64,000 nt of DNA from the NCBI GenBank assembly GCA_945861585.1, contig CAMAVC010000005.1, positions 1 through 64,000 on the forward strand, given 5' to 3'. Below, in pieces: positions 9,908 to 20,004 of the stretch. A program made the position numbers and the translations under genes. The first letter of the stretch is position 1. Every line of letters begins with the position of its first letter. The DNA comes from Planctomicrobium piriforme (GTDB taxonomy: Bacteria > Planctomycetota > Planctomycetia > Pirellulales > UBA1268). The notes under the pieces were generated by a model. The model had not been told where the DNA came from. It saw nothing but the letters and a program-made list of their open reading frames with translations, and did no database searches.

Positions 9908-10312
9908 CTAGGCTTCGGCCGAGGAATCGTCCATCCCGGGGAGCGTCTGTGATCGGGTGGCCTTCCGAGGCGAGGCCGCCCGCGCTGCCGACCTCCGGCC
10001 CACCCGTTCGCCGCCGCCGTTTCCCGGCAGGTCGGCCGGCGTGCCGTCGTGTGCATCGGAGAAAGGCTCGGTCGTCGGCCGTCCCTCGTCGTCGACCGCG
10101 GTAAGCACGCGAATTCGTTCCTCCGCGCGGGCGAGTTCCTCGTGAAGGCCGCGCAGGATCACCACGCCGCGCTCGTAGGCCGCGATCGAGTCGGTGAGCC
10201 CGAGGCCGCCTCCTTCGAGGCGATTGACGATGTCGGCGAGTTGGGAGAGCCCGTCTTCAAACGAGGGCGGCTGCGTCGAGTTTGCGGGCGTGGTGTCACT
10301 GGGGGCTGGCAT
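9908..10312 (-). CDS. xseB: Exodeoxyribonuclease VII small subunit
   Basis: SFEDGLSQLADIVNRLEGGGLGLTDSIAAYERGVVIL; directly downstream of xseA. Confidence 0.88.
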   Translation of the reverse strand: MPAPSDTTPANSTQPPSFEDGLSQLADIVNRLEGGGLGLTDSIAAYERGVVILRGLHEELARAEERIRVLTAVDDEGRPTTEPFSDAHDGTPADLPGNGGGERVGRRSAARAASPRKATRSQTLPGMDDSSAEA

Positions 10313-11531
10313 GGTGCGCGATCCTTTCCTGCGTGGCGATCGGAGTCGAGTCGATCGAGGTGACGGTGCTCGTGAGCCGGCCGTCGGCAAGCTGCGTGAC
10401 GATCGTCGAGCCGGCAGCCAGCACTGCGATCGAGGTGAGCGGCGCGGTTGCTCCCTCCGACGTGGTGACGGAGTAGCCGCGGGCGAGCAGTTTGAGCGGA
10501 CTGCCGGCGTCGAGCCGCGCGACCCCGGCCCGCAGGCGCTCGCCGGCCCGGTCTACGGCGGCGCGGGCCAGCCGTTCGAGCCGTGCGGCCCGCTCCGCGA
10601 CGAGCGAGCGTCGCTCCGTGACGAGCCGTGTGGGGTCGGCGAGGATGCGCGACCGGGCGAACTGACCGAGCCGCTCGCGGGCCATTTCCGCGCGCCGGGC
10701 GAGCCCGCTCTGCAGCCGCGCCGCAAACCCGCCGAGGGCCGCCGTCACCTGAGCCCGGTCCGGGGCGATCCGGATCGCAGCATCGGTCGGTGTGAGGGCC
10801 CGGACGTCGGCGGCGAGGTCGCACAGCGACACGTCGATTTCGTGCCCCACGCCCGACACGATCGGAATCGGTGAAGCGGCGACCGCCCGCACGAGCACCT
10901 CTTCGTTGAACGACCAGAGGTCTTCGAGGCTGCCTCCGCCCCTGACGAGCGCCACGACATCGACCGCGGGTACGATCCGTGCCACGAGGGCGAGCGCCGC
11001 GGCGAGCTCGTCCGCCGCGCCTGCCCCCTGCACCCGCGAAGGCACGACGAGCAGTTCGCAACCCTGCCAACGGCTGCGAAACGCCTCGAGGAAATCGGCG
11101 ACTGCGGCACCGCTCGGGCTCGTGACGACGGCGACACGGCGGGGAAATGCCGGGAGAGGCCGCTTGCGTTCCGGCAGGAAGAGCCCCTCGCGCTCGAGCT
11201 CCGCGTGCAGCTTGCGCAGCCGCGCTTCGAGCGTGCCGGTGCCGACGGCATGCAGCCGGTCGATCGTGAGCTGATAGGAGCCGCGGGGAGGGTAGACCTC
11301 GAGCCGGCCGTGGCAGATCACCTCGAGCCCATCGGCCGGCTCGATCGCGAGCGTGGGCACCGTGCCGCGCCATACGACCGCCTTGAGGATCGCACCGTCG
11401 TCCTTGAGCGACAGATACAAATGCCCCGACGAGGCCCGCACGAGGTTCGACACCTCGCCGGCCACCCACACATCGGCAAAGCCGGTCTCGAGCACCTGCT
11501 TGACGCGGGCGGTGACCTCTGAAACGCTCAT
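10296..11531 (-). CDS. xseA: Exodeoxyribonuclease VII large subunit
   Basis: VSEVTARVKQVLETGFADVWVAGEVSN..VALVRGGGSLEDLWSFNEE..VSGVGHEIDVSLCDLAADVRALTPTDAA. Confidence 0.95.
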   Translation of the reverse strand: MSVSEVTARVKQVLETGFADVWVAGEVSNLVRASSGHLYLSLKDDGAILKAVVWRGTVPTLAIEPADGLEVICHGRLEVYPPRGSYQLTIDRLHAVGTGTLEARLRKLHAELEREGLFLPERKRPLPAFPRRVAVVTSPSGAAVADFLEAFRSRWQGCELLVVPSRVQGAGAADELAAALALVARIVPAVDVVALVRGGGSLEDLWSFNEEVLVRAVAASPIPIVSGVGHEIDVSLCDLAADVRALTPTDAAIRIAPDRAQVTAALGGFAARLQSGLARRAEMARERLGQFARSRILADPTRLVTERRSLVAERAARLERLARAAVDRAGERLRAGVARLDAGSPLKLLARGYSVTTSEGATAPLTSIAVLAAGSTIVTQLADGRLTSTVTSIDSTPIATQERIAHHASPQ

Positions 11532-11614
11532 GGCCTCCGCAGGCCGGTCGTCTTCGGCGTTTCGTCGGCGATCGCGCATGGCCGAAGTCTAGCAGTTTCG
11601 AGGCAGCGTTCCGC

Positions 11615-12928
11615 ATGGCCAGTGACCCGTCGGCATCGACATCTGCAGCCGCGGGGCCGCCGCGCGGCGCCTTGCTCGTCATCTTCCTCACGGTCTTCAT
11701 CGACCTGCTCGGCTTCGGCATCGTGCTGCCGGTGATGCCGCGGCAGGCCGAGCCCTATCTGGCGGCCCTCCAGCTCTCGCCGCTGGCCGGCGGCCTCGTG
11801 ATCGGACTCCTGTTCTCGGTGTTCTCGCTGATGCAGTTCCTGTTCAGCCCGGTGTGGGGCCGGCTCTCCGACCGAGTCGGTCGGCGGCCGATGCTGATCC
11901 TGAGCCTCGTGGGATCGGTCGTCTTCTACGCGCTCTATGGCTTTGCCGTCACGCTGCCACCGGAGCGGGCGCGGCTGGCGCTCGGCCTGATGATGCTCGC
12001 CAGGATCGGGGCCGGCATCGCCGGGGCGAGCGTGGGCACGGCGGCCGCGGTGATCGCCGACTGCACGACGCCGGAGAATCGGGCCCGGGGAATGGCGCTC
12101 ATCGGCATCGCCTTCGGCGCCGGCTTCACGCTCGGACCGCTGATCGCCTACTTCGGCCTCGCGCTCTTCGCCCGCCAGCCCTGGGGCGTGGGGGCGCTGG
12201 CCTCGCTGCTCTCGTTTGTGGCGCTCATGATCGCCGTGGCCGTGTTTCGGGAAACGCGCCGGCCCGACTCCCGGGCCGCGAAGGAGTTTTTCAGCCTCTC
12301 GCGCACGGCCGGTGTTCTGGCGCTGCCGGCCGTCGGTGCGCTCGTGCTCATCTATTTTCTGTCGATCTTCGCCTTCGCCAACTTCGAGGCCACGCTCGCG
12401 CGGTTCACGAAGGAGGGGTTCGGCATGAGCGACGACGGCAACTTCCTCTTGTTCGCCGGGATCGGGGCGGTGCTGATGGTCGCCGGCGGGCTCTACCGCC
12501 CGCTCGCCAAGCGGCTCCCCGAGACGCGCCTGCTGGGCACGGGGCTCGTGGTGCTCATTGTCGGCATGGCTGCCATCGGCGTGGTGGCGTGGCTCGTGCA
12601 TCGCGACGTCGAAGCCGGCCAGACGGTGGGGGCACCGCTGCGCTGGCTCTTCTATGCGGCGTCGGCCGCGGCCGTGGCAGGCTTTGCGTTCGTGAATCCG
12701 TCGGTGTCGGCGTTGATCTCGAAGCATGCCGATCCGGCGCGGCAGGGAGAGGTGCTCGGCGTGAATCAATCGTTCGCGTCGCTCGGCCGGATCCTCGGGC
12801 CGTTCGCCGGGTCGCTCCTGTTCACGCTCCACCCCTCGCGCACGCTTCCCTACGCCGCGGCTGTGGCCACATTGCTCGTCGTCGCCATGCTCCTGCCGCG
12901 GGCGGCGGCCGGGAGCAGCCGGCCGTGA
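11615..12928 (+). CDS. MFS transporter (TetA/Bmr-like)
   Basis: FLTVFIDLLGFGIVLPVMPRQAE..PVWGRLSDRVGRRPMLILSL; 12-TM pattern. Confidence 0.88.
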   Translation: MASDPSASTSAAAGPPRGALLVIFLTVFIDLLGFGIVLPVMPRQAEPYLAALQLSPLAGGLVIGLLFSVFSLMQFLFSPVWGRLSDRVGRRPMLILSLVGSVVFYALYGFAVTLPPERARLALGLMMLARIGAGIAGASVGTAAAVIADCTTPENRARGMALIGIAFGAGFTLGPLIAYFGLALFARQPWGVGALASLLSFVALMIAVAVFRETRRPDSRAAKEFFSLSRTAGVLALPAVGALVLIYFLSIFAFANFEATLARFTKEGFGMSDDGNFLLFAGIGAVLMVAGGLYRPLAKRLPETRLLGTGLVVLIVGMAAIGVVAWLVHRDVEAGQTVGAPLRWLFYAASAAAVAGFAFVNPSVSALISKHADPARQGEVLGVNQSFASLGRILGPFAGSLLFTLHPSRTLPYAAAVATLLVVAMLLPRAAAGSSRP

Positions 12929-13803
12929 CGAATCCGGCGCCGCGTTCGGCATCGTCGCGTTTGGCCGTCGTGCGGGGCCTCGGCGCGGCGGTCGCGACGC
13001 GGCCCGAAGTGATCGCAAGCCTCGGGCCCGGGCGTGGCGTGGTGATCGTCGGGCATGGAACGGCCGATCCGGTCGGGGCCGCTGAGACCCACGCCGTCGG
13101 GAGGCTCGTGGCGGACATGCTGCCCGGCGTGCCGGTGGAGGTGGGGTTTCTCGAGGTGATCGGTCCATCGATCGGCGACGCTCTCGCGGCCCTGGCAGCC
13201 CGTGGCTGCCGGCGAGCGGTCGCGGCGCCGTTGATCTTGTTCACGGCCGGCCATGCCAAACGCGACATTCCCGAAGCGCTCGATGCGGGCGGGCGAGCCG
13301 CGGGCGTCGTCGTCGAGCAGGCGGCAGCACTCGGCTGCCATCCCGCGATCGTCGGGCTCGCCCGCCGCCGTCGGCGTCACGCCGTGCGCGGGCTCGAGCC
13401 GGTGCCACCTGCGGCGACGGGGCTCGTGATGATCGGCCGCGGTTCGAGCGATCCACGTGCGGCGAGCCAACTCCTCGAGTTCACCGCAGCCACGCTCATG
13501 GCGGACGTGGCCACATGCCCGCAGTCGCTCACGGCCTGCCGCATTGGCCTCGGGTTCGTGGCCGCCGCACGGCCGGCGCTCGCCGATGCGATCGACGCGG
13601 CCGCGCTGGATCCCGGCATGCGCCGCGTCGTCGTGCAACCGCACCTTCTGTTTCGCGGACACGTCGAGGAGCAGGTGGCGGCTGCCGTGGCCCGGGCCGG
13701 CGAACGTCATCCGGCAGTCGAGTGGCTGCTCGCCGCGCGGCTGGGTGCCGAGCCCGAGGTGGCGGAGGCGCTCGTCGCCCGCGTCGCGGAAGCGGTGTGC
13801 TGA
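12925..13803 (+). CDS. CbiX/sirohydrochlorin chelatase-like protein
   Basis: GTG start overlaps the MFS stop (GTGA). VIVGHGTADPVGAAET..APLILFTAGHAKRDIPEAL..GLVMIGRGSSDPRA. Confidence 0.85.
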   Translation: MTNPAPRSASSRLAVVRGLGAAVATRPEVIASLGPGRGVVIVGHGTADPVGAAETHAVGRLVADMLPGVPVEVGFLEVIGPSIGDALAALAARGCRRAVAAPLILFTAGHAKRDIPEALDAGGRAAGVVVEQAAALGCHPAIVGLARRRRRHAVRGLEPVPPAATGLVMIGRGSSDPRAASQLLEFTAATLMADVATCPQSLTACRIGLGFVAAARPALADAIDAAALDPGMRRVVVQPHLLFRGHVEEQVAAAVARAGERHPAVEWLLAARLGAEPEVAEALVARVAEAVC

Positions 13804-13880
13804 ATCCGGAAGCCCGAGGCGTAAGCCGAAGGAATGCTTCTGAATCTGGAAGCCCGAGGCGTAAGCCGAAGGGATGCTTC
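13801..13880 (+). repeat. Two tandem 40-bp REP-like units TGAATCyGGAAGCCCGAGGCGTAAGCCGAAGGrATGCTTC
   Basis: 13801-13840 and 13841-13880 are almost identical. The first TGA is the stop codon of the upstream CDS. Same motif at 5047 and inverted at about 5131. Confidence 0.9.
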
Positions 13881-13978
13881 CGGCGGCCTGCGTCGCCGAA
13901 AAGAAACATCTCGCCACGAACGTCGCGAAGTGTCACAATGCTGGGATCGACCCAGGAGCCCGTGCGCGGGACGCAGTC

Positions 13979-16156
13979 ATGAGCGGTATGCCGAGACGAG
14001 AGGGAGCGTTCGATCCACGGAGCCTTGGTGGGCTCCTGACAGGCCTGGCCGTGTGCCTCGCGCTCTGCCCGCCGAGGCCGGTTGCCGCCGAGCAGCCGCC
14101 CACTGCCGTCGCCGCACAGCCGGCGCCCGCCGCGCAGCAGACCGCCGCCAAGCCCGGCCCCAACGATCGGCAGATCACGCTCGCCGTGCGCAGCTACCTC
14201 GAGCGCGAGCACTTCACTCGCCGGCCGATCGACGACGAGATCGCGCGCCGCTGGTTTGGCATCTTCCTCGAGTCACTCGACCCGATGAAGGTCTACTTTC
14301 TTCAGAGTGACGTCGACGCCTTCATGCAGAAGCGCGACTCGCTCGACGACCTCGTGAAACGGGGCGACGTGAGCTTCGCCTACGAGGTCTACAACCGGTT
14401 TCTGGAGCGGGTCGACGCCCGGCTGCCGCTCATCGAGAAACTGCTGGCCACGCCGCAGGACTTCACGAAAGACGAATCGATCGTGGTCGATCGCGACGAC
14501 ACGAAGTGGGCCGCCAGCGAAGCCGAGGCCGAGGACATCTGGCGGAAGCGGATCAAGTACGACCTGCTCGTGCAAAAAATGGAGAAGACGCCCGTGGAGG
14601 AAGCGAAAGACAAGCTGCTCCGCCGGTATCGCAGCTTCGCCAAGCGCATGCACCAGATGACGGCCGACGAGCTCCTCGAGACGTACCTCTCGTCGCTCAC
14701 GAGCAGCCTCGATCCGCATACGAGCTTCATGTCGCCCGGAACGCTTGAAAACTTCGAGATCGGCATGCGGCTTCAGCTCGACGGCATCGGCGCGTCGCTG
14801 AAGGGCGAGGACGGCTACACGACCGTCGCAGAGCTCGTGCCGGGCGGCGCGGCCGACAAGGACGGCCGGCTCCAGAAAAAGGACCGTGTCGTCGGCGTCG
14901 GCCAGAACGCAGAGGGGGAGATGGTCGATGTCGTCGACATGAATCTCAACGAGGTGGTGAAGCTGATTCGCGGCAAGCGCGGCACGATCGTGCGGCTCAA
15001 GGTGATCCCGGTCGGCCAGACCGCTCCCAAGATCTACGACATCACGCGGGCGAAGATCGAACTCAAGGACAGCGAAGCCCGCGGCGAGGTGATCGAGGAG
15101 GGCCGTAAGGCAGACGGTTCGCCCTTCCGCATCGGCGTCATCAACCTGCCGAGCTTCTACATGGACATGGCCGGAGCCCGGCAGGGGCAGGCCGAATACA
15201 AGAGCAGCACCCGCGACTGCAAACGGCTGCTCGACGAGTTCAAGCAGAAGGGTGTCGATTGCGTGGTGCTCGATCTGCGCAACAACGGCGGCGGCTCGTT
15301 GCCGGAGTCGATCTCGCTCACGGGCCTGTTCATCGACACCGGCCCCGTCGTGCAGATCAAGGACGCCGACAAGCGGGTGCAGCAGTACGACGACGTCGAT
15401 CCGGGCACGTCGTGGGATGGACCGCTCGTCGTGCTGACCAACAAGTTCAGCGCGAGCGCGAGCGAGATCGTGGCCGGAGCCATCCAGGACTACCGCCGCG
15501 GCCTCGTGATCGGCGACAAGGCGACCCACGGCAAGGGCACGGTGCAGAGCCTGCTCGATCTCGGCCGGCAGCTCTTCCAGCGGCTGCCAAACGCCCCCTC
15601 GCTCGGCGCGATCAAGATCACGATGCAACAGTTCTACCGCCCGGGCGGCCTGAGCACGCAGCTCGAGGGCGTGAAGAGCGACGTCGAACTGCCGAGCCTG
15701 ACCACGCACCTGCCCGTGGGCGAAGGAGACCTCGACCACGCCATCGCGTTCGACAAGGTGCCGGCGGCCACGTTTCAATCGAGCGGCCGCGTGAGCGACG
15801 ACATGCTGAAGACGCTGCGCGATCGCTCAGTCGGTCGCGTGCAGCAGAACGACGAGTTCAGCAAGGTGGCCAAGGACATCGCCCAATACGAGAAACGGAA
15901 ACAGGAAAAGACGATCTCGCTCGTGGAGTCGGAGTTCGCCCGCCAGTGGAACGAGGGCAAGGCGGCCGAAGACGAGGAAAAGAAGCTCGCCGAGGTCGAA
16001 GACCCGAAGCGGCCGATCGTGAAGCGCGACTTCTACTTCAACGAGGCGATGAACGTGGCGGTGGACTACCTCAACATGCTCGCCGGCGGCGCCGCCGGCC
16101 TCGCCCGCACGACCCCCGCTGCCGAAACGCAACGCCTCCAGCCCGTCGCGCCGTAG
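13979..16156 (+). CDS. Carboxy-terminal processing (tail-specific) protease, S41 family
   Basis: PDZ (EDGYTTVAELVPGGAADKDGRLQKKDRVVGVGQ) and catalytic KFSASASEIVAGAIQDYRRGLVIGDKATHGKGTVQ. Confidence 0.92.
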   Translation: MSGMPRREGAFDPRSLGGLLTGLAVCLALCPPRPVAAEQPPTAVAAQPAPAAQQTAAKPGPNDRQITLAVRSYLEREHFTRRPIDDEIARRWFGIFLESLDPMKVYFLQSDVDAFMQKRDSLDDLVKRGDVSFAYEVYNRFLERVDARLPLIEKLLATPQDFTKDESIVVDRDDTKWAASEAEAEDIWRKRIKYDLLVQKMEKTPVEEAKDKLLRRYRSFAKRMHQMTADELLETYLSSLTSSLDPHTSFMSPGTLENFEIGMRLQLDGIGASLKGEDGYTTVAELVPGGAADKDGRLQKKDRVVGVGQNAEGEMVDVVDMNLNEVVKLIRGKRGTIVRLKVIPVGQTAPKIYDITRAKIELKDSEARGEVIEEGRKADGSPFRIGVINLPSFYMDMAGARQGQAEYKSSTRDCKRLLDEFKQKGVDCVVLDLRNNGGGSLPESISLTGLFIDTGPVVQIKDADKRVQQYDDVDPGTSWDGPLVVLTNKFSASASEIVAGAIQDYRRGLVIGDKATHGKGTVQSLLDLGRQLFQRLPNAPSLGAIKITMQQFYRPGGLSTQLEGVKSDVELPSLTTHLPVGEGDLDHAIAFDKVPAATFQSSGRVSDDMLKTLRDRSVGRVQQNDEFSKVAKDIAQYEKRKQEKTISLVESEFARQWNEGKAAEDEEKKLAEVEDPKRPIVKRDFYFNEAMNVAVDYLNMLAGGAAGLARTTPAAETQRLQPVAP

Positions 16157-16602
16157 GACAGGCTTCAGCCTGTCACCTCAACTCGATGATCGCCGGTTAC
16201 GGGATTGTCCCAGGTCGCGCCGTGCAACGACAGGGCAGGCGGCAACAGCCCGCATTCGCAGCCGGCGGTAGGCATGCTCGAATCCGGTCGTCTTGAGAGT
16301 CCACAACTCGTGGGTTTGGATCTGGCGCCCATAGTCCTCAAGGACTCCCTTCTTCTGCGCGTGCCCACCGACCGTCTCCGCCGAAAGTTCTAGGCGCCTA
16401 CGAGTACGGGAGGCTCGGGGTTGCCCCTGCCGTTGAGACGGCGTATTTGACCAGCGCAGGCAGGAAGCCGGAGCGCAGGCAAATCCGAGTGAGCCGTAGC
16501 CTGGAGGGCGGAGGCGAACGTCCGGCGAGACGGTACGGGGTAACCCGGAGCCGGCTTGGGCGCGTTGAGAGAAAGCACCACAGTCCAGACGCCCGTCCTA
16601 CA
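16153..16602 (+). repeat. Dispersed structured element, copy C (core 16412-16552)
   Basis: Left terminus GTAGGACAGGCTTCAGCCTGTC at 16153-16174. Core stem GGCTCGGGGTTGCCCC..ACGGCG / CGTCCGGCGAGACGG..GGTAACCCGGAGCC. Degenerate right terminus GCCCGTCCTAC at about 16588-16600. Confidence 0.85.
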
Positions 16603-17440
16603 CGATCGCATCGATGCCGCGGAAGGAGTCGGGATACGCGAGCGTGAGCGGGATGTCGCGGAAGAGGAGCGACGGGTCGACGCGTTTGTCGGCGCCGCGC
16701 GTGCGCTCGGCGGCGGTGTCGAACGTGGGCGGCGGGCTGCCGGTGCGGGCGGCGAGGTGGGCGTACCAGTCGCGGCGGCGCACCGGATGGCCGTCCGAGA
16801 CCACGTAGAGTTGGCGGGCGTGCGGCGCCGCGGCGACGGCGACGACGATCCGGGCGGCGTCGTCCACATGGACGAGATTGAGCCAGCTGTCGGGGTCGGC
16901 GGCGATCGGCCGGCCGGCCTTCAGGTCGTCGAGGCGTGGGAGCCGGTCCGGGCCGTAGAGGCCGGCGAATCGGAGGGCCGTGCCGCGGTCGCCCGTGCGG
17001 GTGTGGAGCATCGCCTCTGCCTCGAGGAGCACGCGGCCCGCCTCGCGCGTCGGATGGGCGGGCGTCGTTTCATCGACGACGCTGCCGTCTTCGGTGCCCC
17101 ACACACCCGTCGAACTTGCGAACACGACGCGGGGAGCCCCGGGAATGGCGTCGAGCACGCGGCCGAGGCCCGCGACGTGCACGTCGCGATACGACGCTCC
17201 GGAGGCACGGTCGAAGCCGACCGCCCAGAAGAGCGTGTCGATGGCGGGGAGGTCGGGGAGCGCGGCGGGGGCGGTGACGTCGCCGATGATCGGATCGAGC
17301 CCTTCAGCGGCGAGCGATCGTGCCCGCTCCGCCGACCGGGTCACGGCATACACGCGGGCTCCCGCGTTCCGCCAGAGTCGTGCCACGCGCAGGCCGAGGT
17401 AGCCGCAGCCGACGACGAGTTTCACACCGGATTCGCTCAT
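16598..17440 (-). CDS. NAD(P)-dependent epimerase/dehydratase-like (extended SDR) protein
   Basis: MSESGVKLVVGCGYLGLRVARLWRNAGARVYAVTRS..VVFASSTGVWG. Confidence 0.8.
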   Translation of the reverse strand: MSESGVKLVVGCGYLGLRVARLWRNAGARVYAVTRSAERARSLAAEGLDPIIGDVTAPAALPDLPAIDTLFWAVGFDRASGASYRDVHVAGLGRVLDAIPGAPRVVFASSTGVWGTEDGSVVDETTPAHPTREAGRVLLEAEAMLHTRTGDRGTALRFAGLYGPDRLPRLDDLKAGRPIAADPDSWLNLVHVDDAARIVVAVAAAPHARQLYVVSDGHPVRRRDWYAHLAARTGSPPPTFDTAAERTRGADKRVDPSLLFRDIPLTLAYPDSFRGIDAIV

Positions 17441-17916
17441 CCGTCGAGGGCCCCGGGGCGGGCGGGCGTGGCGCCGGCTGCGTGCGCCTCCATCCATGCC
17501 GTGAGCAGGATCTGGGCGGCGATCGAGTCGGTGCGGGCCTTCTTCTTGCCGCGCGAAAGACCGAGGCCCGCGAGTTTGCCCGCGGCTTCGACCGACGTGT
17601 AGCGCTCATCGTGGAACGTCACCGGAAGTCCGGTGGCGACCGCGAGCCAGGCGCCGAACCGCTCGACCTCCACCGACATCCGACTGTCGCTGCCGTCGGC
17701 GTGGACGGGCAGGCCGACCACGAAGCCCATGACGTCTTCGGCGGCCGCCAGCTTCCGGAAGAAGGCCGTTTCTGCCGCCTCGTCGCCGGTCGGCATGTGG
17801 AAGGGCAGGGGGCTCGCGATGATCCGCTCGGCATCACAGATGGCGATCCCGATCCGCTTGCGGCCGTAGTCGATGCCGGCGACGCGGCCGGCGGGGATTG
17901 TGGCCCGGTCACTCAT
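17437..17916 (-). CDS. ruvX: Holliday junction resolvase RuvX/YqgF family
   Basis: GIDYGRKRIGIAICD..VVGLPVHADGSDSRM..FHDERYTSVEA. Confidence 0.9.
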   Translation of the reverse strand: MSDRATIPAGRVAGIDYGRKRIGIAICDAERIIASPLPFHMPTGDEAAETAFFRKLAAAEDVMGFVVGLPVHADGSDSRMSVEVERFGAWLAVATGLPVTFHDERYTSVEAAGKLAGLGLSRGKKKARTDSIAAQILLTAWMEAHAAGATPARPGALDG

Positions 17917-18895
17917 CGGCCGACCCGTCGGGCGCCGCCTCGGCAGCCGGGGCCTCGAACCGGCCTGTCCGCAGGAACGAAACCGTCGCCCGCTGGACGT
18001 CGTCGTTCTTCATCATCGCGGCATGGCTCACCGGCAGAAGGAGGAAGTCGCAGGCGCCATCGAGCTTTGTTTCCGCGACGCGCACGACGGCGTCGTCGTC
18101 TCCGGCGAGCAAGGAGCTGTAGCCGCGGTCGTCGCCCTTGCCACCCGCCACGATGCCGAACTCGCAGGGCGGCACGGCGAGCGACTTCGAGATCTCGGGC
18201 CAGTGCAGCACGAGGTCCTTCGCCGCGCCGTGCGCGAGCTTCGAGAGCAGCCACACGTTCGCCGTCATCCGGGCGAGGTCCGATCCCTGATTCGGCGCAC
18301 CGAGCATCACCATCCGGTGGACGCGGGCGAGGTCGGCCGCCGGCGCCTGGTGCATCCAGCGGCGCACGACGATGTTGCCGAGGCTGTGGCCGACGAAACT
18401 GAGCCGAGTGGCCTGGGGCAGCCCGGCGACGACGCGGCCGAGTGACGCGCCGTGGCCGTCGATGCCGGTCCGCGGGCTCGCGTAGCCGACGGTGAGCACG
18501 GTGGCGTCGAGCCGCGTGCGCAGATGCTTGACGAGCGGCCGCATCGAGGCCCGGTTTTCACCGAGGCCATGCAGCACCAGCACCGCCTCACCGGACACGC
18601 ACGGGATCGTGCCGGCTGTCTCGAGCCGCGCGAATTCGTCGCGGCAGGCCTCCTCACTTCCGGCGTGCACGCACGTCTCGTGGGGGTCGAGGATCCGCCA
18701 GTCGTCGGTGCCGGGGCTGCGCTGCAGCCGCCAGTCGTGCCGCACGAGCTCGTCGGACCACGCCAGGCCGTCGGCCGCCAGCGTGAGCTTCGTGAGCCAG
18801 GCGGTATCGCTGCCCGGCGGTGCCGGCTCGGCGGCCTGCGGGCGCGATGCGAGCGCCACCGCGATCAGGCACGCCGCTACAAAAACTCTGACCAC
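17909..18895 (-). CDS. Alpha/beta hydrolase (lipase-like), secreted
   Basis: EAVLVLHGLGENRASM..RLSFVGHSLGNIVVRRW (GHSLG nucleophile elbow) with N-terminal signal peptide. Confidence 0.8.
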   Translation of the reverse strand: MVRVFVAACLIAVALASRPQAAEPAPPGSDTAWLTKLTLAADGLAWSDELVRHDWRLQRSPGTDDWRILDPHETCVHAGSEEACRDEFARLETAGTIPCVSGEAVLVLHGLGENRASMRPLVKHLRTRLDATVLTVGYASPRTGIDGHGASLGRVVAGLPQATRLSFVGHSLGNIVVRRWMHQAPAADLARVHRMVMLGAPNQGSDLARMTANVWLLSKLAHGAAKDLVLHWPEISKSLAVPPCEFGIVAGGKGDDRGYSSLLAGDDDAVVRVAETKLDGACDFLLLPVSHAAMMKNDDVQRATVSFLRTGRFEAPAAEAAPDGSADE

Positions 18896-19959
18896 CCGCG
18901 CTTCTCCAATTCGGCCACCACCTTCCGCACCGCTTCCTCGTGGGCACGGTTGGCCACGAGCGTGGCGTCGGGTGTGTGTACTACCAGCATATCCTCGAGG
19001 CCCATCGTGACGACGAGGTGTTCGGCCCCGGAATGCACGATCGTGCGGACGGAGTCAATCCCGAGGTGCCGCCCCACGATCGTATTGCCCTCTGTGTCGG
19101 CCCCCCGCTGCCGGGCCACTGCCGACCAGCCGCCGAGATCATCCCACTGGAACGGCGCCTCGATCACGACCACGTCGGTGGCATGCTCGAGCACGGCGTA
19201 GTCGATCGAAATCCCCTTGATCGCCGCGAACTCGCGGTCGAACACCGCGTCCCGCTCGGGCGTTTCCCAGGCGGCGACGATCGCCTCGAGGTGGGCGAGA
19301 CACTCTGGCTGCCGGGCAGCCAGAGCTTCGAGGATCGTCGAGGCTTTCCAGACGAAGATCCCCGCATTCCAGAGAAAGTTGCCCGCGGCCAGATACTCCT
19401 GCGCCACGCTCGCCGGCGGCTTCTCCTTGAACTTCGCCACCGCGTGCGCCGGCGCCGCTCCATGGGGCTGCGCGAGCGGCGCACCCTGTTGGATGTAGCC
19501 GAAGCTCTCGGCCGGATACGTCGGCTTGATGCCGAAGGTCACGAGCCGCCCGGGCTTCTCGGCGACGAGGGCCGCCGCCTGCTCGATCGCCTCGCGAAAC
19601 CTCGTCGTCGGCGCGATCACGTGGTCGGAGGGCATCACGGCCATCGTGGCGTCGGGATCATGCCGGGCGACGAGCAGCGCCGCGAGCCCCACGCAGGGCG
19701 CCGTGTCGCGCTTGCAAGGCTCGCCGACGAGCGCACCCGCGGGCAGCTGTGGCAACTGTTTCTGCACGGCCGGCAGCAACCGCTTCGACGTGACGATGAG
19801 CGTTCGCTCTGGCGGCACGAGCCCCGTGAGCCGGGCCACCGTGTCTTCGAGCAGCGTCTTCTCACCGGCCAGCGGCAGCAGCTGCTTCGGCAGCCCCGCG
19901 CGGCTCGCGGGCCAAAACCTCGTGCCGGATCCCCCGGCCATCACGATCGCATGCAGCAT
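18877..19959 (-). CDS. Mannose-1-phosphate guanylyltransferase
   Basis: MLHAIVMAGGSGTRFWPASRAGLPKQLLPLAGEKTLLEDTVARL..VMPSDHVI..NAGIFVWKASTIL. Confidence 0.92.
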   Translation of the reverse strand: MLHAIVMAGGSGTRFWPASRAGLPKQLLPLAGEKTLLEDTVARLTGLVPPERTLIVTSKRLLPAVQKQLPQLPAGALVGEPCKRDTAPCVGLAALLVARHDPDATMAVMPSDHVIAPTTRFREAIEQAAALVAEKPGRLVTFGIKPTYPAESFGYIQQGAPLAQPHGAAPAHAVAKFKEKPPASVAQEYLAAGNFLWNAGIFVWKASTILEALAARQPECLAHLEAIVAAWETPERDAVFDREFAAIKGISIDYAVLEHATDVVVIEAPFQWDDLGGWSAVARQRGADTEGNTIVGRHLGIDSVRTIVHSGAEHLVVTMGLEDMLVVHTPDATLVANRAHEEAVRKVVAELEKRGWSEFL

Positions 19960-20004
19960 GGTGGAGTTCCTTTCGGGCGTAATGTAGCGGATACTAAGAA
20001 CCCT